Source: Blastomonas sp. CACIA14H2 (GTDB lineage Bacteria > Pseudomonadota > Alphaproteobacteria > Sphingomonadales > Sphingomonadaceae). Taken from it: a stretch of 64,000 bases of DNA. Shown piece after piece: positions 9,045 through 17,346 of the stretch. The position numbers and the translations under genes are program-made. The stretch covers positions 1 to 64,000 of the forward strand of contig AYSC01000008.1 in assembly GCA_000503195.1 (NCBI GenBank), in the 5' to 3' direction. The notes beneath the pieces are model-generated. The model did no database searches, was not told the origin of the DNA, and saw only the letters and a program-made list of their open reading frames with translations. The number at the start of each line of letters is the position of its first letter. The stretch's first letter is position 1.

Positions 9045-9061
9045 TTAAGCGTTGGCGATTG

Positions 9062-9748
9062 TCAATCCGCGCGCAGATAGGCGAGGCACATGCGCGCCAG
9101 TTCGCGCTTCATCTGGTTCCAGTCATAGGCATGCGCGGCTTCCCCACTCGACCCCAGGCTGAGCTGGCGCGCGAGCGTGGCGAAGATGACGTGATAGCCC
9201 GACTGCGCCTTGATCTCGTGATCGGCAGGGTCGTCACCGCCAAACTCGTCGGCATGCGCCAGCATCGCCCGGGTCGCATCCTCCTCGGCGCGGAACGCAT
9301 ATTGCTTGCCGGGTGCGGCGACCAGCGGATCGTGCTCGGCGCGGATCATGGTCAGGCGCAACAGCGGCGCGTGCTTGCGCAGCACCTCGGCATAGCCTTC
9401 GACATATTCGAAGACGAAGCTCGCCAGATCCTCGCATTCGGCGCTGAGCCGCTGGACCAGCACCGCTTCCTCGGCGGACTGCTCCTCGAGCGCCTCGGCG
9501 ATGACGCCGCGCACCAGATTGTCCTTGCTTTCGAAACGCAGATAGATCGAGCCGATCGAAACCTGACCGCGCTCGCTGACTTCCTGCAGCGTGAATTCCT
9601 CGCTGCCGCGCTCGAGCATCAATTCGCGCGCGGCTTCCAGCATCCGCTTCAGCGATGCCAGCGAACGGCCCTGTTGCGGTTTGCGGCTGACATCGGCCAC
9701 CGCAAAGCCCTTGGCCGAGTCCTTCTTCTTCTTCACGCTGCTGGGCAT
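9062..9748 (-). CDS. TetR/AcrR-family transcriptional regulator
   Basis: 228 residues. A Lys-rich tail (SSVKKKKDSAKG) precedes the TetR HTH at about residues 28-78: GRSLASLKRMLEAARELM, then TLQEVSERGQVSIGSIYLRF with the recognition helix and the usual tyrosine and phenylalanine. The C-terminal ligand domain is variable. It is the only classical repressor inside the 5.5-27.5 kb island, where ten AT-rich palindromes precede catabolic genes, so it is the best candidate to bind them (inference). No copy of that palindrome is seen in front of its own gene, so it is probably not autoregulated. The ligand would be the glycoside or an oxidised product. Confidence 0.9.
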   Translation of the reverse strand: MPSSVKKKKDSAKGFAVADVSRKPQQGRSLASLKRMLEAARELMLERGSEEFTLQEVSERGQVSIGSIYLRFESKDNLVRGVIAEALEEQSAEEAVLVQRLSAECEDLASFVFEYVEGYAEVLRKHAPLLRLTMIRAEHDPLVAAPGKQYAFRAEEDATRAMLAHADEFGGDDPADHEIKAQSGYHVIFATLARQLSLGSSGEAAHAYDWNQMKRELARMCLAYLRAD

Positions 9749-9876
9749 GGAAGGTCCCTTTGCGTGGCTAGCAAGGATGGCTGGGGCAGGTTTGGCATCA
9801 ATTTATCCGTCATCGCACCTCTACGTAGTCACCGACATGCGGCCTGCACGAAGTTTCTGCAACCGCGAAATGCGTG

Positions 9877-10779
9877 TCAAGAACCGCCTCTCAGCATGCC
9901 GTTGACGTCAAGCCAGCGGTGAAAGCCGTAAATCCAGTCGCTGCTGCTGGTCCCGGCGCGGCCAAGCCCGAAACCGTGCCCGCCAGTCTGCAGAAAATGA
10001 AATTCCACCGGCGCGCCGGCCTTGCGCCAACCTTCGATCAGCGCAAAGCCATCGCGGGCGAAGAGCGGATCATCGGCCGCGATCAGCGCGAACATCGGGG
10101 GGGCCTTGGCGGGCATCGGCACTGCCGCCTGCCGCCCATAGATCGGCGCGACAAAGGCAGGTCGCGCATCGGGCGCATCGGCCGACATGACCGAGAGCGT
10201 CAGGAAGGCGCCTGCCGAAAAGCCCATCATGCCGGTGCGCTTGGGGTCAACACGGTATTCGCTGGCATGCATCAGCACATGGCGCAACGCCGCCTGGCCG
10301 TCGGTCAGCGCCTCGGGCGGCGTATCGGCGGGCGGGCGAAAGCTTGCTGGGCCCTGGCCGGTCCGCACTGCCACCAGCTCGCGGCGGAAGGTCGCTGGAT
10401 CGGCGGGGGTCGGAAGCACGCGATATTTCAGCACGAATGCCGCAATGCCATGATCGGCCAGCCAGCGCGCGACGCGAAAGCCCTCATCCTCGATCGCCAG
10501 ACCCAGAAAGCCGCCTCCCGGCGCGACGATCACGGCAGCGCCGGTCGCGGATTTCGGATTGGGCAGGAACGGGGTGAGCGTTGCCTGGCGGGTATTGCGC
10601 ACCTGGAGCGCGCCGTCCTGGCGGAACCATTCCTCCTGCGGCTGTCCGGGACCGGTGCCCAGCACGATTTCGCCGGGATAATCTGCGCGCGCCGCCTCGC
10701 TGAACCGGAAGCCGGGCTCGTACTGCGCCTGCGCGGGCAGCGCCAACGTCAACGCCGTTGCCGCGAGCAGCCCGCGCAT
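9877..10779 (-). CDS. Exported alpha/beta-hydrolase, carbohydrate-esterase-like
   Basis: 300 residues starting with a signal peptide (RGLLAATALTLALPAQAQ). It has an alpha/beta-hydrolase fold: AAVIVAPGGGFLGLAIEDEG is the oxyanion region, MMGFSAGAFLTLSV holds the nucleophile Ser, and the catalytic Asp and His fit ALIAADDPLF and TGGHGFGLG. This pattern is typical of bacterial xylan or feruloyl esterase-like and endo-xylanase-associated hydrolases in the periplasm. The ATG overlaps the stop of the upstream MFS gene (ATGA), so they form one operon. It would strip acyl groups from plant glycosides before uptake into the cytoplasm (inference). Confidence 0.85.
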   Translation of the reverse strand: MRGLLAATALTLALPAQAQYEPGFRFSEAARADYPGEIVLGTGPGQPQEEWFRQDGALQVRNTRQATLTPFLPNPKSATGAAVIVAPGGGFLGLAIEDEGFRVARWLADHGIAAFVLKYRVLPTPADPATFRRELVAVRTGQGPASFRPPADTPPEALTDGQAALRHVLMHASEYRVDPKRTGMMGFSAGAFLTLSVMSADAPDARPAFVAPIYGRQAAVPMPAKAPPMFALIAADDPLFARDGFALIEGWRKAGAPVEFHFLQTGGHGFGLGRAGTSSSDWIYGFHRWLDVNGMLRGGS

Positions 10780-11993
10780 CACGCCCGAACCACCTGCGGA
10801 CGCGTGGCGACGCTCGTGACGAGCGCCAGCACCGCCCCGCCCAGCGCGACACAGCCGGCGATCAGGAACGCGCCCTGCATCGATCCGGCATTCGCGTCGA
10901 TCAGGTGGACGAGTCTTGGCGATTGCGACTGGCCGAGGAAGAAGGCGGCGGTCCAGATGCCCATGCCGGTTCCGCGATGGTGATAGTCGAACTTGGTCTG
11001 CGTCCAGTTGATCAGCGATGGCACCGCCATGCCCGCTGCGGTCTGCTGGACGATCAGCGCGCCGGCCATGATCGCAGGCGTCTGCGCCAGCCCCATTCCG
11101 GCCAGGCCCAGCCCCATCAGCGACAGGAAGGTGCCAAGCTGCGCCGCATGGCTCTGGTTCGACAGCAATTTGAACAGGCCTGCGCCCGCCAGGATGAAGA
11201 ATTGCGGGATGAAGATGATCGCCGCGTAATTCTGCGGCTCGGTCACGCCCACTTCGCGGAACACCAGCGCACCGTTGATGATGAACACGTAATAGAGCAT
11301 CGAGCAGAACAACGTCACCACGGCCACCTGGACCAGGCTGACCAGCGGGAAGGGGGTTTTGGGCCCGTCGGGCGCAGCGGCGATGGCGACGCCCTTGTCC
11401 GCCGCCTTTTTCGGCTCGAACAGCCAGACGAACATCGCGGCCCAGATCGGGAAGGCGACGAGATAGACCAGGAACACCCCATTCCACTGCACGGTCGTGG
11501 CAAAACCGACGATGAGCGCGACGAACCCGGCGAGGAAGGGGCCGAGCAGCCCCTGGAGGAACAGCCAGTTCTTGCGACCCTGGTCGTCCCAGTAATCGCC
11601 GATCAGCGTGTTCACGACGGTGAGGATGCCGGCTTCCGATACGCCGAGCAGCAGCCGCGAGTAATAGATGTGATCGAGGTCATTGAGGAACAGCGGCGCC
11701 GCGCCGAACACGCCGTAGAGCGCGGTGCACAGCAGCAGCAGCGAGCGGCGGCCGTAGCGGTCGACCAGCAGCCCGGCAAACGGGGCGATCAGCGCCATCG
11801 CCAGCCCCGGCGCGCCGATCATCGCGGGCACCTTGGCGCGCGCTTCGGGGTCGTTGGCGAAATGCTGGATCATCGCGGGCACCGCAGGGCCCATGGCGAC
11901 GATGGCGATGATCGGCAGGAATGCCGCGAGGACCACGATGACGCCCTGCGGCTTGAGGGTCAGACCCCGATAGAAATTGGCCAAGGCCTGCAC
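10779..11993 (-). CDS. MFS transporter
   Basis: 404 residues with about 12 membrane helices. The MFS motif A is present between helices 2 and 3 (GLLVDRYGRRSLLLLC), and the loop after helix 4 has GVSEAGILTVVNTLIGDYW, as in many sphingomonad sugar and aromatic-acid MFS permeases. It is translationally coupled to the esterase-like hydrolase and divergent from the Gfo/Idh gene, each with its own operator copy. The substrate is unknown; context favours a sugar, a glycoside or the liberated aromatic aglycone. Confidence 0.88.
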   Translation of the reverse strand: MQALANFYRGLTLKPQGVIVVLAAFLPIIAIVAMGPAVPAMIQHFANDPEARAKVPAMIGAPGLAMALIAPFAGLLVDRYGRRSLLLLCTALYGVFGAAPLFLNDLDHIYYSRLLLGVSEAGILTVVNTLIGDYWDDQGRKNWLFLQGLLGPFLAGFVALIVGFATTVQWNGVFLVYLVAFPIWAAMFVWLFEPKKAADKGVAIAAAPDGPKTPFPLVSLVQVAVVTLFCSMLYYVFIINGALVFREVGVTEPQNYAAIIFIPQFFILAGAGLFKLLSNQSHAAQLGTFLSLMGLGLAGMGLAQTPAIMAGALIVQQTAAGMAVPSLINWTQTKFDYHHRGTGMGIWTAAFFLGQSQSPRLVHLIDANAGSMQGAFLIAGCVALGGAVLALVTSVATRPQVVRA

Positions 11994-12024
11994 TGTTCTC
12001 TCCCGCCGCCGATCCGGCTGATTA

Positions 12025-12042
12025 TTAGAATGTGTATTCGAG
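12025..12042. promoter_or_regulatory. Shared operator, copy D (MFS-esterase promoter)
   Basis: TTAGAA-TGTGTA-TTCGAG, 32 bp upstream of the MFS start in the 182-bp divergent intergenic region. Confidence 0.65.
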
Positions 12043-12132
12043 TTTATGGCGTGCTTCCGCCGCGGTCAAGCCTCAGCTTCGCTCGCGGCGTCGTTGCGCA
12101 CAAGCCGCCTTGACGATCGCATTCCGAGCAAA

Positions 12133-12150
12133 CTAGAATGAGAATTCGAA
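12133..12150. promoter_or_regulatory. Shared operator, copy E (Gfo/Idh-isomerase promoter)
   Basis: CTAGAA-TGAGAA-TTCGAA, 26 bp before the Gfo/Idh start and immediately before its AAAGGAAAGGAG ribosome site. With copy D it gives each direction of the divergent promoter its own operator. Confidence 0.7.
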
Positions 12151-12175
12151 AACAAAGGAAAGGAGCGGATCGACG

Positions 12176-13291
12176 ATGCGGCGTTTGCGAATGGGATTGA
12201 TCGGTGGCGGCCCAGGCTCGTTCATCGGGCCGATCCACCGGATTGCGGCGGAAATGGACCGCGAGATCGAGCTGGTCGCGGGCTGTTTCTCCAGTGACCC
12301 AGGCCGCAGCCGCGAGGCGGGCGACAGCTATCGCATCGATCCGGCGCGCACCTATCCCTCGCTCGACGCCATGTTCGCGGGCGAAAGGGCGCGCGACGAC
12401 GGGATCGATTTCGTCAGCGTCGTCAGCCCGAATCACCACCATCTGCCCGCTGCGCGCGCGGCGCTCGCCGCAGGCTTCCCCGTCATCAGCGACAAGCCCG
12501 CCACCTCGACCCTGGCCGAGGCGCAGGAGCTGGCCGCGCTTGTCGGCTCCGCCGGACTGCCTTATGCGCTGACCCATACCTATACGGGCTATCCGCTGGT
12601 GCGCGAGGCACGGGCCAGGATCGCGGCGGGGGCGCTGGGCACGATCCGTAAGCTGGTGGTCGAATATCCGCAAGGCTGGCTCGCGGGCGAGGCGGTGGGC
12701 AAGCAGGCCGAATGGCGCACCGATCCCGCACGCTCGGGCCCCGGCGGGTGCATCGGCGATATCGGCACGCATGCCTTCCAGCTGGCCGAGTTCGTCACCG
12801 GGCTGAAGGTGGTCGAACTGCTCGCCGATCTGGCGGCGGTGGTGCCGGGCCGTCCGGTCGATGACGATTGCACCGTCCTGCTGCGCTATGACAATGGCGC
12901 GCGCGGCGTGCTGCTCGCCAGCCAGATCGAGGTCGGCGAGATGAACGGGCTGCGCATTCGCGTCTATGGCGACAAGGGCGGCCTCGTCTGGCGGCAGGAA
13001 GTGCCCAACACGCTGACGCTGCACAGCCTCGATGGCCGCACCGAGATCGTCCATGCCGGCGGGCCGCAGCTCGGCCCCGATGCTGCCAGCCGCACCCGCA
13101 CGCCGACCGGGCACCCCGAAGGCTATCTGGAGGCGTTCGCCAATCTCTATCGCGATTTCGCTGCTCTGCTGCGCGGCGAAGCCGCGCCGCTGCTGCCGGG
13201 CATCGAGGATGCGCTGCGCGGCATGAGTTTTGTCGACACCGCCGTCCGCGCCAGCAGGGACGTTTCCGGCTGGGTGCCGCTCACCGTTTGA
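12176..13291 (+). CDS. Gfo/Idh/MocA-family NAD(P)-dependent oxidoreductase
   Basis: 371 residues. The N-terminal Rossmann fold has MGLIGGGPGSFIGPIHR as the dinucleotide loop; VVSPNHHHLPAARAAL and ISDKPATSTLAEAQEL (the usual E/DKP motif) follow, and CIGDIGTHAFQLAEFVTG carries the active-site His of the GxxGxH motif. Such enzymes oxidise sugar hydroxyls; DgpA, which 3-oxidises C-glucosides before cleavage by DgpB/C, belongs to this superfamily, so this is a second candidate for the 3-oxidation step in addition to the GMC enzymes. It is the first gene of an operon with a TIM-barrel isomerase 13 bp downstream. The exact substrate cannot be read. Confidence 0.88.
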   Translation: MRRLRMGLIGGGPGSFIGPIHRIAAEMDREIELVAGCFSSDPGRSREAGDSYRIDPARTYPSLDAMFAGERARDDGIDFVSVVSPNHHHLPAARAALAAGFPVISDKPATSTLAEAQELAALVGSAGLPYALTHTYTGYPLVREARARIAAGALGTIRKLVVEYPQGWLAGEAVGKQAEWRTDPARSGPGGCIGDIGTHAFQLAEFVTGLKVVELLADLAAVVPGRPVDDDCTVLLRYDNGARGVLLASQIEVGEMNGLRIRVYGDKGGLVWRQEVPNTLTLHSLDGRTEIVHAGGPQLGPDAASRTRTPTGHPEGYLEAFANLYRDFAALLRGEAAPLLPGIEDALRGMSFVDTAVRASRDVSGWVPLTV

Positions 13292-13304
13292 AAGGACATT
13301 TGCC

Positions 13305-14360
13305 ATGAAGACCATCAAGGGCCCGGCGATCTTCCTCGCCCAGTTTGCGGGCGACGCCGCGCCGTTCAACAGCCTCGAGAGTATCGCCGACTGGGTGGCG
13401 GGGCTGGGCTACAAGGGCATCCAGATCCCCAGCTGGGACGAGCGGCTGTTCGACCTGACGCTCGCCGCCGAGAGCCAGACCTATTGCGACGAGATCAAGG
13501 GCATGCTCGCCGACAAGGGGCTCGAGATCACCGAGCTGTCGACGCATCTGCAGGGCCAGCTGGTCGCGGTGCACCCGGCCTTCGACGCGCAGTTCGACGG
13601 CTTTGCCCCGGCATCGGTCCACGGCAACCCCAAGGCGCGGCAGGAATGGGCAGTGCAACAGGTGAAGAATGCCGCGATCGCCAGCCGCAAGCTGGGGCTG
13701 AACGCGCACGCGACCTTTTCCGGCGCGCTAGCCTGGCCCTATTTCTACCCCTGGCCCGCGCGGCCGGCCGGGCTGGTCGAGGATGCGTTCGACGAGCTTG
13801 CCCGCCGCTGGAAGCCGATTCTCGACGTGTTCGACGAGAACGGCGTCGATGCGGCGTACGAGATCCATCCGGGCGAGGACCTGCACGACGGCGTGACCTT
13901 CGAGATGTTCCTCGAGCGCGTCGGCAACCATCCGCGCGCCAACATCCTCTACGACCCCAGCCATTTCGTGCTGCAGCAGCTCGATTATCTGGCCTATCTC
14001 GACATCTATCACGAACGCATCAAATGCTTCCACGTCAAGGATGCGGAGTTCCGCCCCAATGGTCGCAGCGGCGTCTATGGCGGCTATCAGTCCTGGGTGG
14101 ATCGGCCCGGACGCTTCCGCAGCTTGGGCGACGGCCAGGTCGATTTCCCCGCGATCTTCAGCAAGATGGCGGCCAATGACTTTGCCGGCTGGGCGGTGCT
14201 CGAATGGGAATGCGCGCTCAAGCATCCCGAACAGGGCGCAGCCGAGGGCGCACCGTTTATCGCGAAACACATCATCCGCGTCACCGAACACGCGTTCGAC
14301 GATTTCGCGGCAGGCGGCGCCGACCGCGAGCTCAACAAGCGGCTGATGGGGATCGACTGA
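13305..14360 (+). CDS. Sugar phosphate isomerase/epimerase family TIM-barrel protein
   Basis: 351 residues; the start is placed at the ATG that follows AAAGGA at the end of the Gfo/Idh gene and begins MKTIKGPAIFLAQF. Likely metal ligands are in AAYEIHPGEDL (Glu), ILYDPSHFV (Asp), IKCFHVKDAEF (His) and AVLEWECA (Glu). The FHVKDAEF and GYQSWVDRPGRFRSLGDGQ segments are typical of the isomerases that accompany Gfo/Idh dehydrogenases in keto-sugar pathways. It probably rearranges a 3-keto sugar made by its partner. It is different from both deglycosidase alpha-type genes and has no DUF6379 partner next to it. Confidence 0.87.
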   Translation: MKTIKGPAIFLAQFAGDAAPFNSLESIADWVAGLGYKGIQIPSWDERLFDLTLAAESQTYCDEIKGMLADKGLEITELSTHLQGQLVAVHPAFDAQFDGFAPASVHGNPKARQEWAVQQVKNAAIASRKLGLNAHATFSGALAWPYFYPWPARPAGLVEDAFDELARRWKPILDVFDENGVDAAYEIHPGEDLHDGVTFEMFLERVGNHPRANILYDPSHFVLQQLDYLAYLDIYHERIKCFHVKDAEFRPNGRSGVYGGYQSWVDRPGRFRSLGDGQVDFPAIFSKMAANDFAGWAVLEWECALKHPEQGAAEGAPFIAKHIIRVTEHAFDDFAAGGADRELNKRLMGID

Positions 14361-14380
14361 GCCCGGCGCACTCAGGACAA

Positions 14381-14417
14381 AAAAGCCTCCGGAATCGCGC
14401 GATTCCGGAGGGCTTTT
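14381..14417. terminator. Bidirectional rho-independent terminator
   Basis: Arms AAAAGCCTCCGGAATCG and its complement with one bulged base, flanked by A and T runs, between the convergent isomerase gene and the second beta-subunit gene. Confidence 0.85.
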
Positions 14418-14433
14418 GTTCGTCAGCAGGCGA

Positions 14434-14808
14434 TCAGGCGGCGAGCGCCAGGTCCTTGCTTGCCGTCATCGTCGGGACGAAGGGCAGGTACGAGATGCGC
14501 TTGCGCACCGCGACGGTCACCTTGTGCTCGCCGGGGGCAAGCTCGGCACCGAGTACGGTGATCAGCGCCTTCTCGCCGAAATTCCAGCGATTGTCGTAGC
14601 AGGTCTCCATCTCGTCGAGCGTGTAGGTCGTGTCGCGCACGGTGAAGCGCACGGCCTCGCGCGGATAGGTGGTGCCGTCGACGGTGACGGCAATGTCCTC
14701 CACCATCGAGAGGCCGAGACCCCGGTAATAGGGCAGGCGGGCTTCGAGCGCGAAGCCACCTTCGACAGCCTTCAGGCTGCCCGCGACGATCATCTTGTGG
14801 TCCATCAT
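14434..14808 (-). CDS. C-glycoside deglycosidase beta-subunit-like protein (DUF6379 family), copy 2
   Basis: 124 residues, no signal peptide. It shows the family pattern seen in copy 1: LKAVEGGFALEARLPYYRGL, then SMVEDIAVTVDG, and near the end GEHKVTVAVRKRISYLPFVP. It follows the alpha-type gene by 13 bp with GAGGAGA as ribosome site, so alpha comes before beta here, the reverse of copy 1. In known enzymes the beta subunit completes the active site of the C-C-bond-cleaving complex. The low similarity to copy 1 suggests a different substrate range, for example another aglycone or another sugar (inference). Confidence 0.82.
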   Translation of the reverse strand: MMDHKMIVAGSLKAVEGGFALEARLPYYRGLGLSMVEDIAVTVDGTTYPREAVRFTVRDTTYTLDEMETCYDNRWNFGEKALITVLGAELAPGEHKVTVAVRKRISYLPFVPTMTASKDLALAA

Positions 14809-14821
14809 GGCTTGTATCTCC

Positions 14822-15844
14822 TCAGGCAGCCAGCGGGGTCTTCAGCGCGGGGGTTTCGGTCTCGCCCAGCAGGCGGGCCAGCATCACCTGCTGGCGGCGG
14901 ACCTGTTCGACCGAATTGGGCTCTTCCACGTCCTCGATCCAGCGATTGCCTTCGTATTCGGAGCAGATATAGCCCTTGTAGCCGCCCTGCTTGAGCACCT
15001 TGACGATCTCGTCATAGGGGATCGAGGGTTCGACATAATCCTCGGTCATCTCGTAGAACTTGCCGTGGATGTTGTGGATGCGGTGCATGTAGTCGAGCAT
15101 GCGCTTGGGTTCGAACGCGGCATTGTGGCGCAGCGTTTCGGCCATCGCGATGGCAGGGCCGGTGCCGCCCATCTCGCGCACGTCGAGAATGACATATTCG
15201 GACAGCACGCGGTCCTCATAGGCCTTTTCGATATAGTCGGCGATGTTCTTGGGCACGCCCAGCCGCATGAACTTTTCCTTCCACACGTTCGGGAACTTGA
15301 ACACGAACATGCCCATGTCGGGAAGGAAGCCCAGCGCATCCGAGCCCGACTTTTCGAAGGCCTCGGCGTGGCGGATGATCCAGGGATGGTCGAAATGCAG
15401 CGGCGCGTGCACCTCGATCAGGATCTTGATGCCCTTTTCCTCGGCATAGGGCGCAGCGGCGACCAGCACCTCGGGCGTGATCGAGACCAAAGCGCGGATG
15501 AACTTGACGCCGAGCATGGCGCCGAAATCGATGTCCTTCTTCACGCTCGCCACCTGCTCGTCGAACGGCATCGGGCGGCCCTTGTAGCGCTTGTAATCGA
15601 GCATGAAATCGTGGCTGACGCCGACGCCGCCATAGCGCTGCATGCTTTCATGCCAGGCGGCGATATCGGCCTCGTTCACGCCGCATTCGGGCCAGCCCCA
15701 GAAGGACTGCTCGCCGATCACCTCGATGCCGTTGGCGCCCAGCTCGCACGAAATGCGGATGACGTCGTCGCGCGTGAGCGTGCCGTCAAAGGTCTCGTTC
15801 TGGTAGGAATAGAGGCTCACGCCCCTTTTGATGTCATAGGTCAT
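14822..15844 (-). CDS. TIM-barrel protein, probable C-glycoside deglycosidase alpha subunit, copy 2
   Basis: 340 residues. Likely metal ligands are Glu144 (LIEVHAPLH), Asp176 (FLPDMGMF), His257 or His260 (IHNIHGKFYEM) and Glu296 (ICSEYEGNR). The HGKFYEM and SEYEGNRW motifs are close to those of characterised C-glycoside deglycosidase catalytic subunits, closer than in copy 1. It leads a two-gene operon with its beta partner and has an operator copy about 103 bp upstream. It should act in the cytoplasm on a 3-oxo-C-glycoside, releasing the aglycone and an anhydro-keto sugar. The alternative, as for copy 1, is a simple sugar isomerase. Confidence 0.83.
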   Translation of the reverse strand: MTYDIKRGVSLYSYQNETFDGTLTRDDVIRISCELGANGIEVIGEQSFWGWPECGVNEADIAAWHESMQRYGGVGVSHDFMLDYKRYKGRPMPFDEQVASVKKDIDFGAMLGVKFIRALVSITPEVLVAAAPYAEEKGIKILIEVHAPLHFDHPWIIRHAEAFEKSGSDALGFLPDMGMFVFKFPNVWKEKFMRLGVPKNIADYIEKAYEDRVLSEYVILDVREMGGTGPAIAMAETLRHNAAFEPKRMLDYMHRIHNIHGKFYEMTEDYVEPSIPYDEIVKVLKQGGYKGYICSEYEGNRWIEDVEEPNSVEQVRRQQVMLARLLGETETPALKTPLAA

Positions 15845-15946
15845 TTTTCAGTCCTCTCCACTGGGATCGCACGGGTCGAATCGGAAGAGGCCAGGGCCGC
15901 GCTGCGGCGGCTTGCCAGAACCCTCTCCCTCGGGTCGAAACTCTAA

Positions 15947-15964
15947 TTAGAATGTATATTCGTA
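15947..15964. promoter_or_regulatory. Shared operator, copy F (second deglycosidase pair promoter)
   Basis: TTAGAA-TGTATA-TTCGTA, 103 bp upstream of the alpha-subunit start, in a very AT-rich stretch of the divergent intergenic region. Confidence 0.7.
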
Positions 15965-16031
15965 TAAATTCCGGACGAGGTCAACCCCCAAGATGTGGCG
16001 GTTTTCCGGGCAAAATGGCACGTTGACAGAA

Positions 16032-16049
16032 TTAGAATTATGATATTTA
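16032..16049. promoter_or_regulatory. Shared operator, weak copy G (DoxX-NTF2-isomerase promoter)
   Basis: TTAGAA-TTATGA-TATTTA: the left arm is exact but the right arm is degenerate. A TTGACA box at 16023-16028 lies directly before it, so the site would fall between -35 and -10 of the rightward operon. Confidence 0.45.
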
Positions 16050-16089
16050 TTTGGGCGAAACAGACGATAACCGGGAGAGTCGATTGCCT

Positions 16090-16485
16090 GTGCGGAGCCT
16101 GCTGACTGTGCTTGCGATCCCGATCGCAACGCTGCTCGCGGCGTTCTTCGCCTTTGTCGGATATCACAAGGCTTTCGCGCCTCTCGCCGAGCTGGCGCAG
16201 CACCGGGTGTGGACGCTGGCGCTGCCCGAATGGGCGGGGCGGCTGGTGGGGTGGAGCGAGCTGCTGCTCGCCGCAATCCTGCTCGGCTTTGCGCTGCCCC
16301 GGCTGCGTCTCTGGGCCGCAGGGGCCGCGCTGTTGCTGATCGTCAACCAGGCCGCGGCGGCTGCCGTGCACTGGTCGAGCGGCGAGGGCGACGCCCTGCC
16401 GCAAAACGCTGTTCTCGTCGTGCTGCTGGGTCTGGTCGGCCTGGTCGCGTGGCTTCAACATAAACCCATGGGAGAGACATCATGA
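16090..16485 (+). CDS. DoxX-like small membrane protein
   Basis: About 131 residues with four hydrophobic segments (SLLTVLAIPIATLLAAFFAF, then LVGWSELLLAAILLGFALP, LWAAGAALLLIVNQAAAAAV, VLVVLLGLVGLVAWL), the layout of DoxX/DoxD-like proteins. No ATG is available. GTG at 16090 is chosen because GGGAGAG lies 10 bp before it; TTG at 16084 or 16051 are alternatives. The stop overlaps the ATG of the next gene. Members often join redox or sugar-oxidation operons as quinone-linked or structural membrane parts, but the role here is not known. Confidence 0.75.
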   Translation: MRSLLTVLAIPIATLLAAFFAFVGYHKAFAPLAELAQHRVWTLALPEWAGRLVGWSELLLAAILLGFALPRLRLWAAGAALLLIVNQAAAAAVHWSSGEGDALPQNAVLVVLLGLVGLVAWLQHKPMGETS

Positions 16486-17321
16486 CCATTCGCAAATTCC
16501 TGGCCGGCGCTGCGGCAGCGGCCCTTGCCACCGGCGCTTTCGCCATTACCGCGGGCGCGCAGTCGGCCGATCAGCGCGTGGCTGCGCTCGAAAAGGAACT
16601 CGCCACGCTGCGTCAGACCGCCACGGTGGCGCAGGACCGCGCCAAGGTGGAGAATCTGTTCTCGCGCTACATGTACCTGCACAACGCCTTTCGCGACACC
16701 GACATCATCCCGCTCTGGGCCAAGAAGGGTACACCCGATGTCCGTGCGCAATATTCCAACCTCGGCGTCTATACCGACTGGGACAAGATCATCTCATACC
16801 ATCAGGGCCGCCCTGCACCGCGCGGCAAGCTGATCATGCATTTCGTCACCACCCCGATGATCGAGATCGCGGGCGATGGCCAGACCGCCAAGGGCCTGTG
16901 GATCGTCAACGGCATCGAATCGGGGCTGGTCGAGCCTGAAAATGCCAAGAACATGCCCGCCTGGATGTTCGAGAAGGAGATGGTCAACGGCAAGAAGGTG
17001 TGGATGCACAACGTATATCTGAAATACGGCGTCGACTTCATCAAGCAGGACGGAGAGTGGAAGATCTGGCACTTCCACTGCTTCGAGGTTGCCCGCGCGC
17101 CCTATAGCATGGGCTGGATCCCCTTTGCTGCCGCCGCGCAGGATGATGCGTTCAATGTCGACCTGATGTACGTCGGCGAGGACGGCAAGCCGGTGTTCAT
17201 GCCGCCGGTCGATGGCCCCGCCACGGTGATGAACAACACCTACCGCACCGATAGCGCGCAGCGGCTCGAGGCGCGCCCGCCCGAACCCTATCGCACCTTC
17301 AGCGAAACCTTCGCGTACTGA
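16482..17321 (+). CDS. Exported NTF2/SnoaL-like protein with coiled-coil start
   Basis: 279 residues: a signal peptide (KFLAGAAAAALATGAFAITA), then a short predicted coiled coil (QRVAALEKELATLRQTATVA) and an NTF2-like domain (VENLFSRYMYLHNAFRDTDI, later GEWKIWHFHCFEVARAPY). It should be periplasmic. The segment rich in aromatic residues and His resembles SnoaL-like enzymes acting on aromatic or polyketide-like rings. It is co-translated with the DoxX gene and followed 25 bp later by the Hyi-like isomerase. It could handle the aglycone or an intermediate outside the cytoplasm (inference). The function is unproven. Confidence 0.8.
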   Translation: MTIRKFLAGAAAAALATGAFAITAGAQSADQRVAALEKELATLRQTATVAQDRAKVENLFSRYMYLHNAFRDTDIIPLWAKKGTPDVRAQYSNLGVYTDWDKIISYHQGRPAPRGKLIMHFVTTPMIEIAGDGQTAKGLWIVNGIESGLVEPENAKNMPAWMFEKEMVNGKKVWMHNVYLKYGVDFIKQDGEWKIWHFHCFEVARAPYSMGWIPFAAAAQDDAFNVDLMYVGEDGKPVFMPPVDGPATVMNNTYRTDSAQRLEARPPEPYRTFSETFAY

Positions 17322-17346
17322 TCCTTCGTCCAGGAAAGACCGTTTC

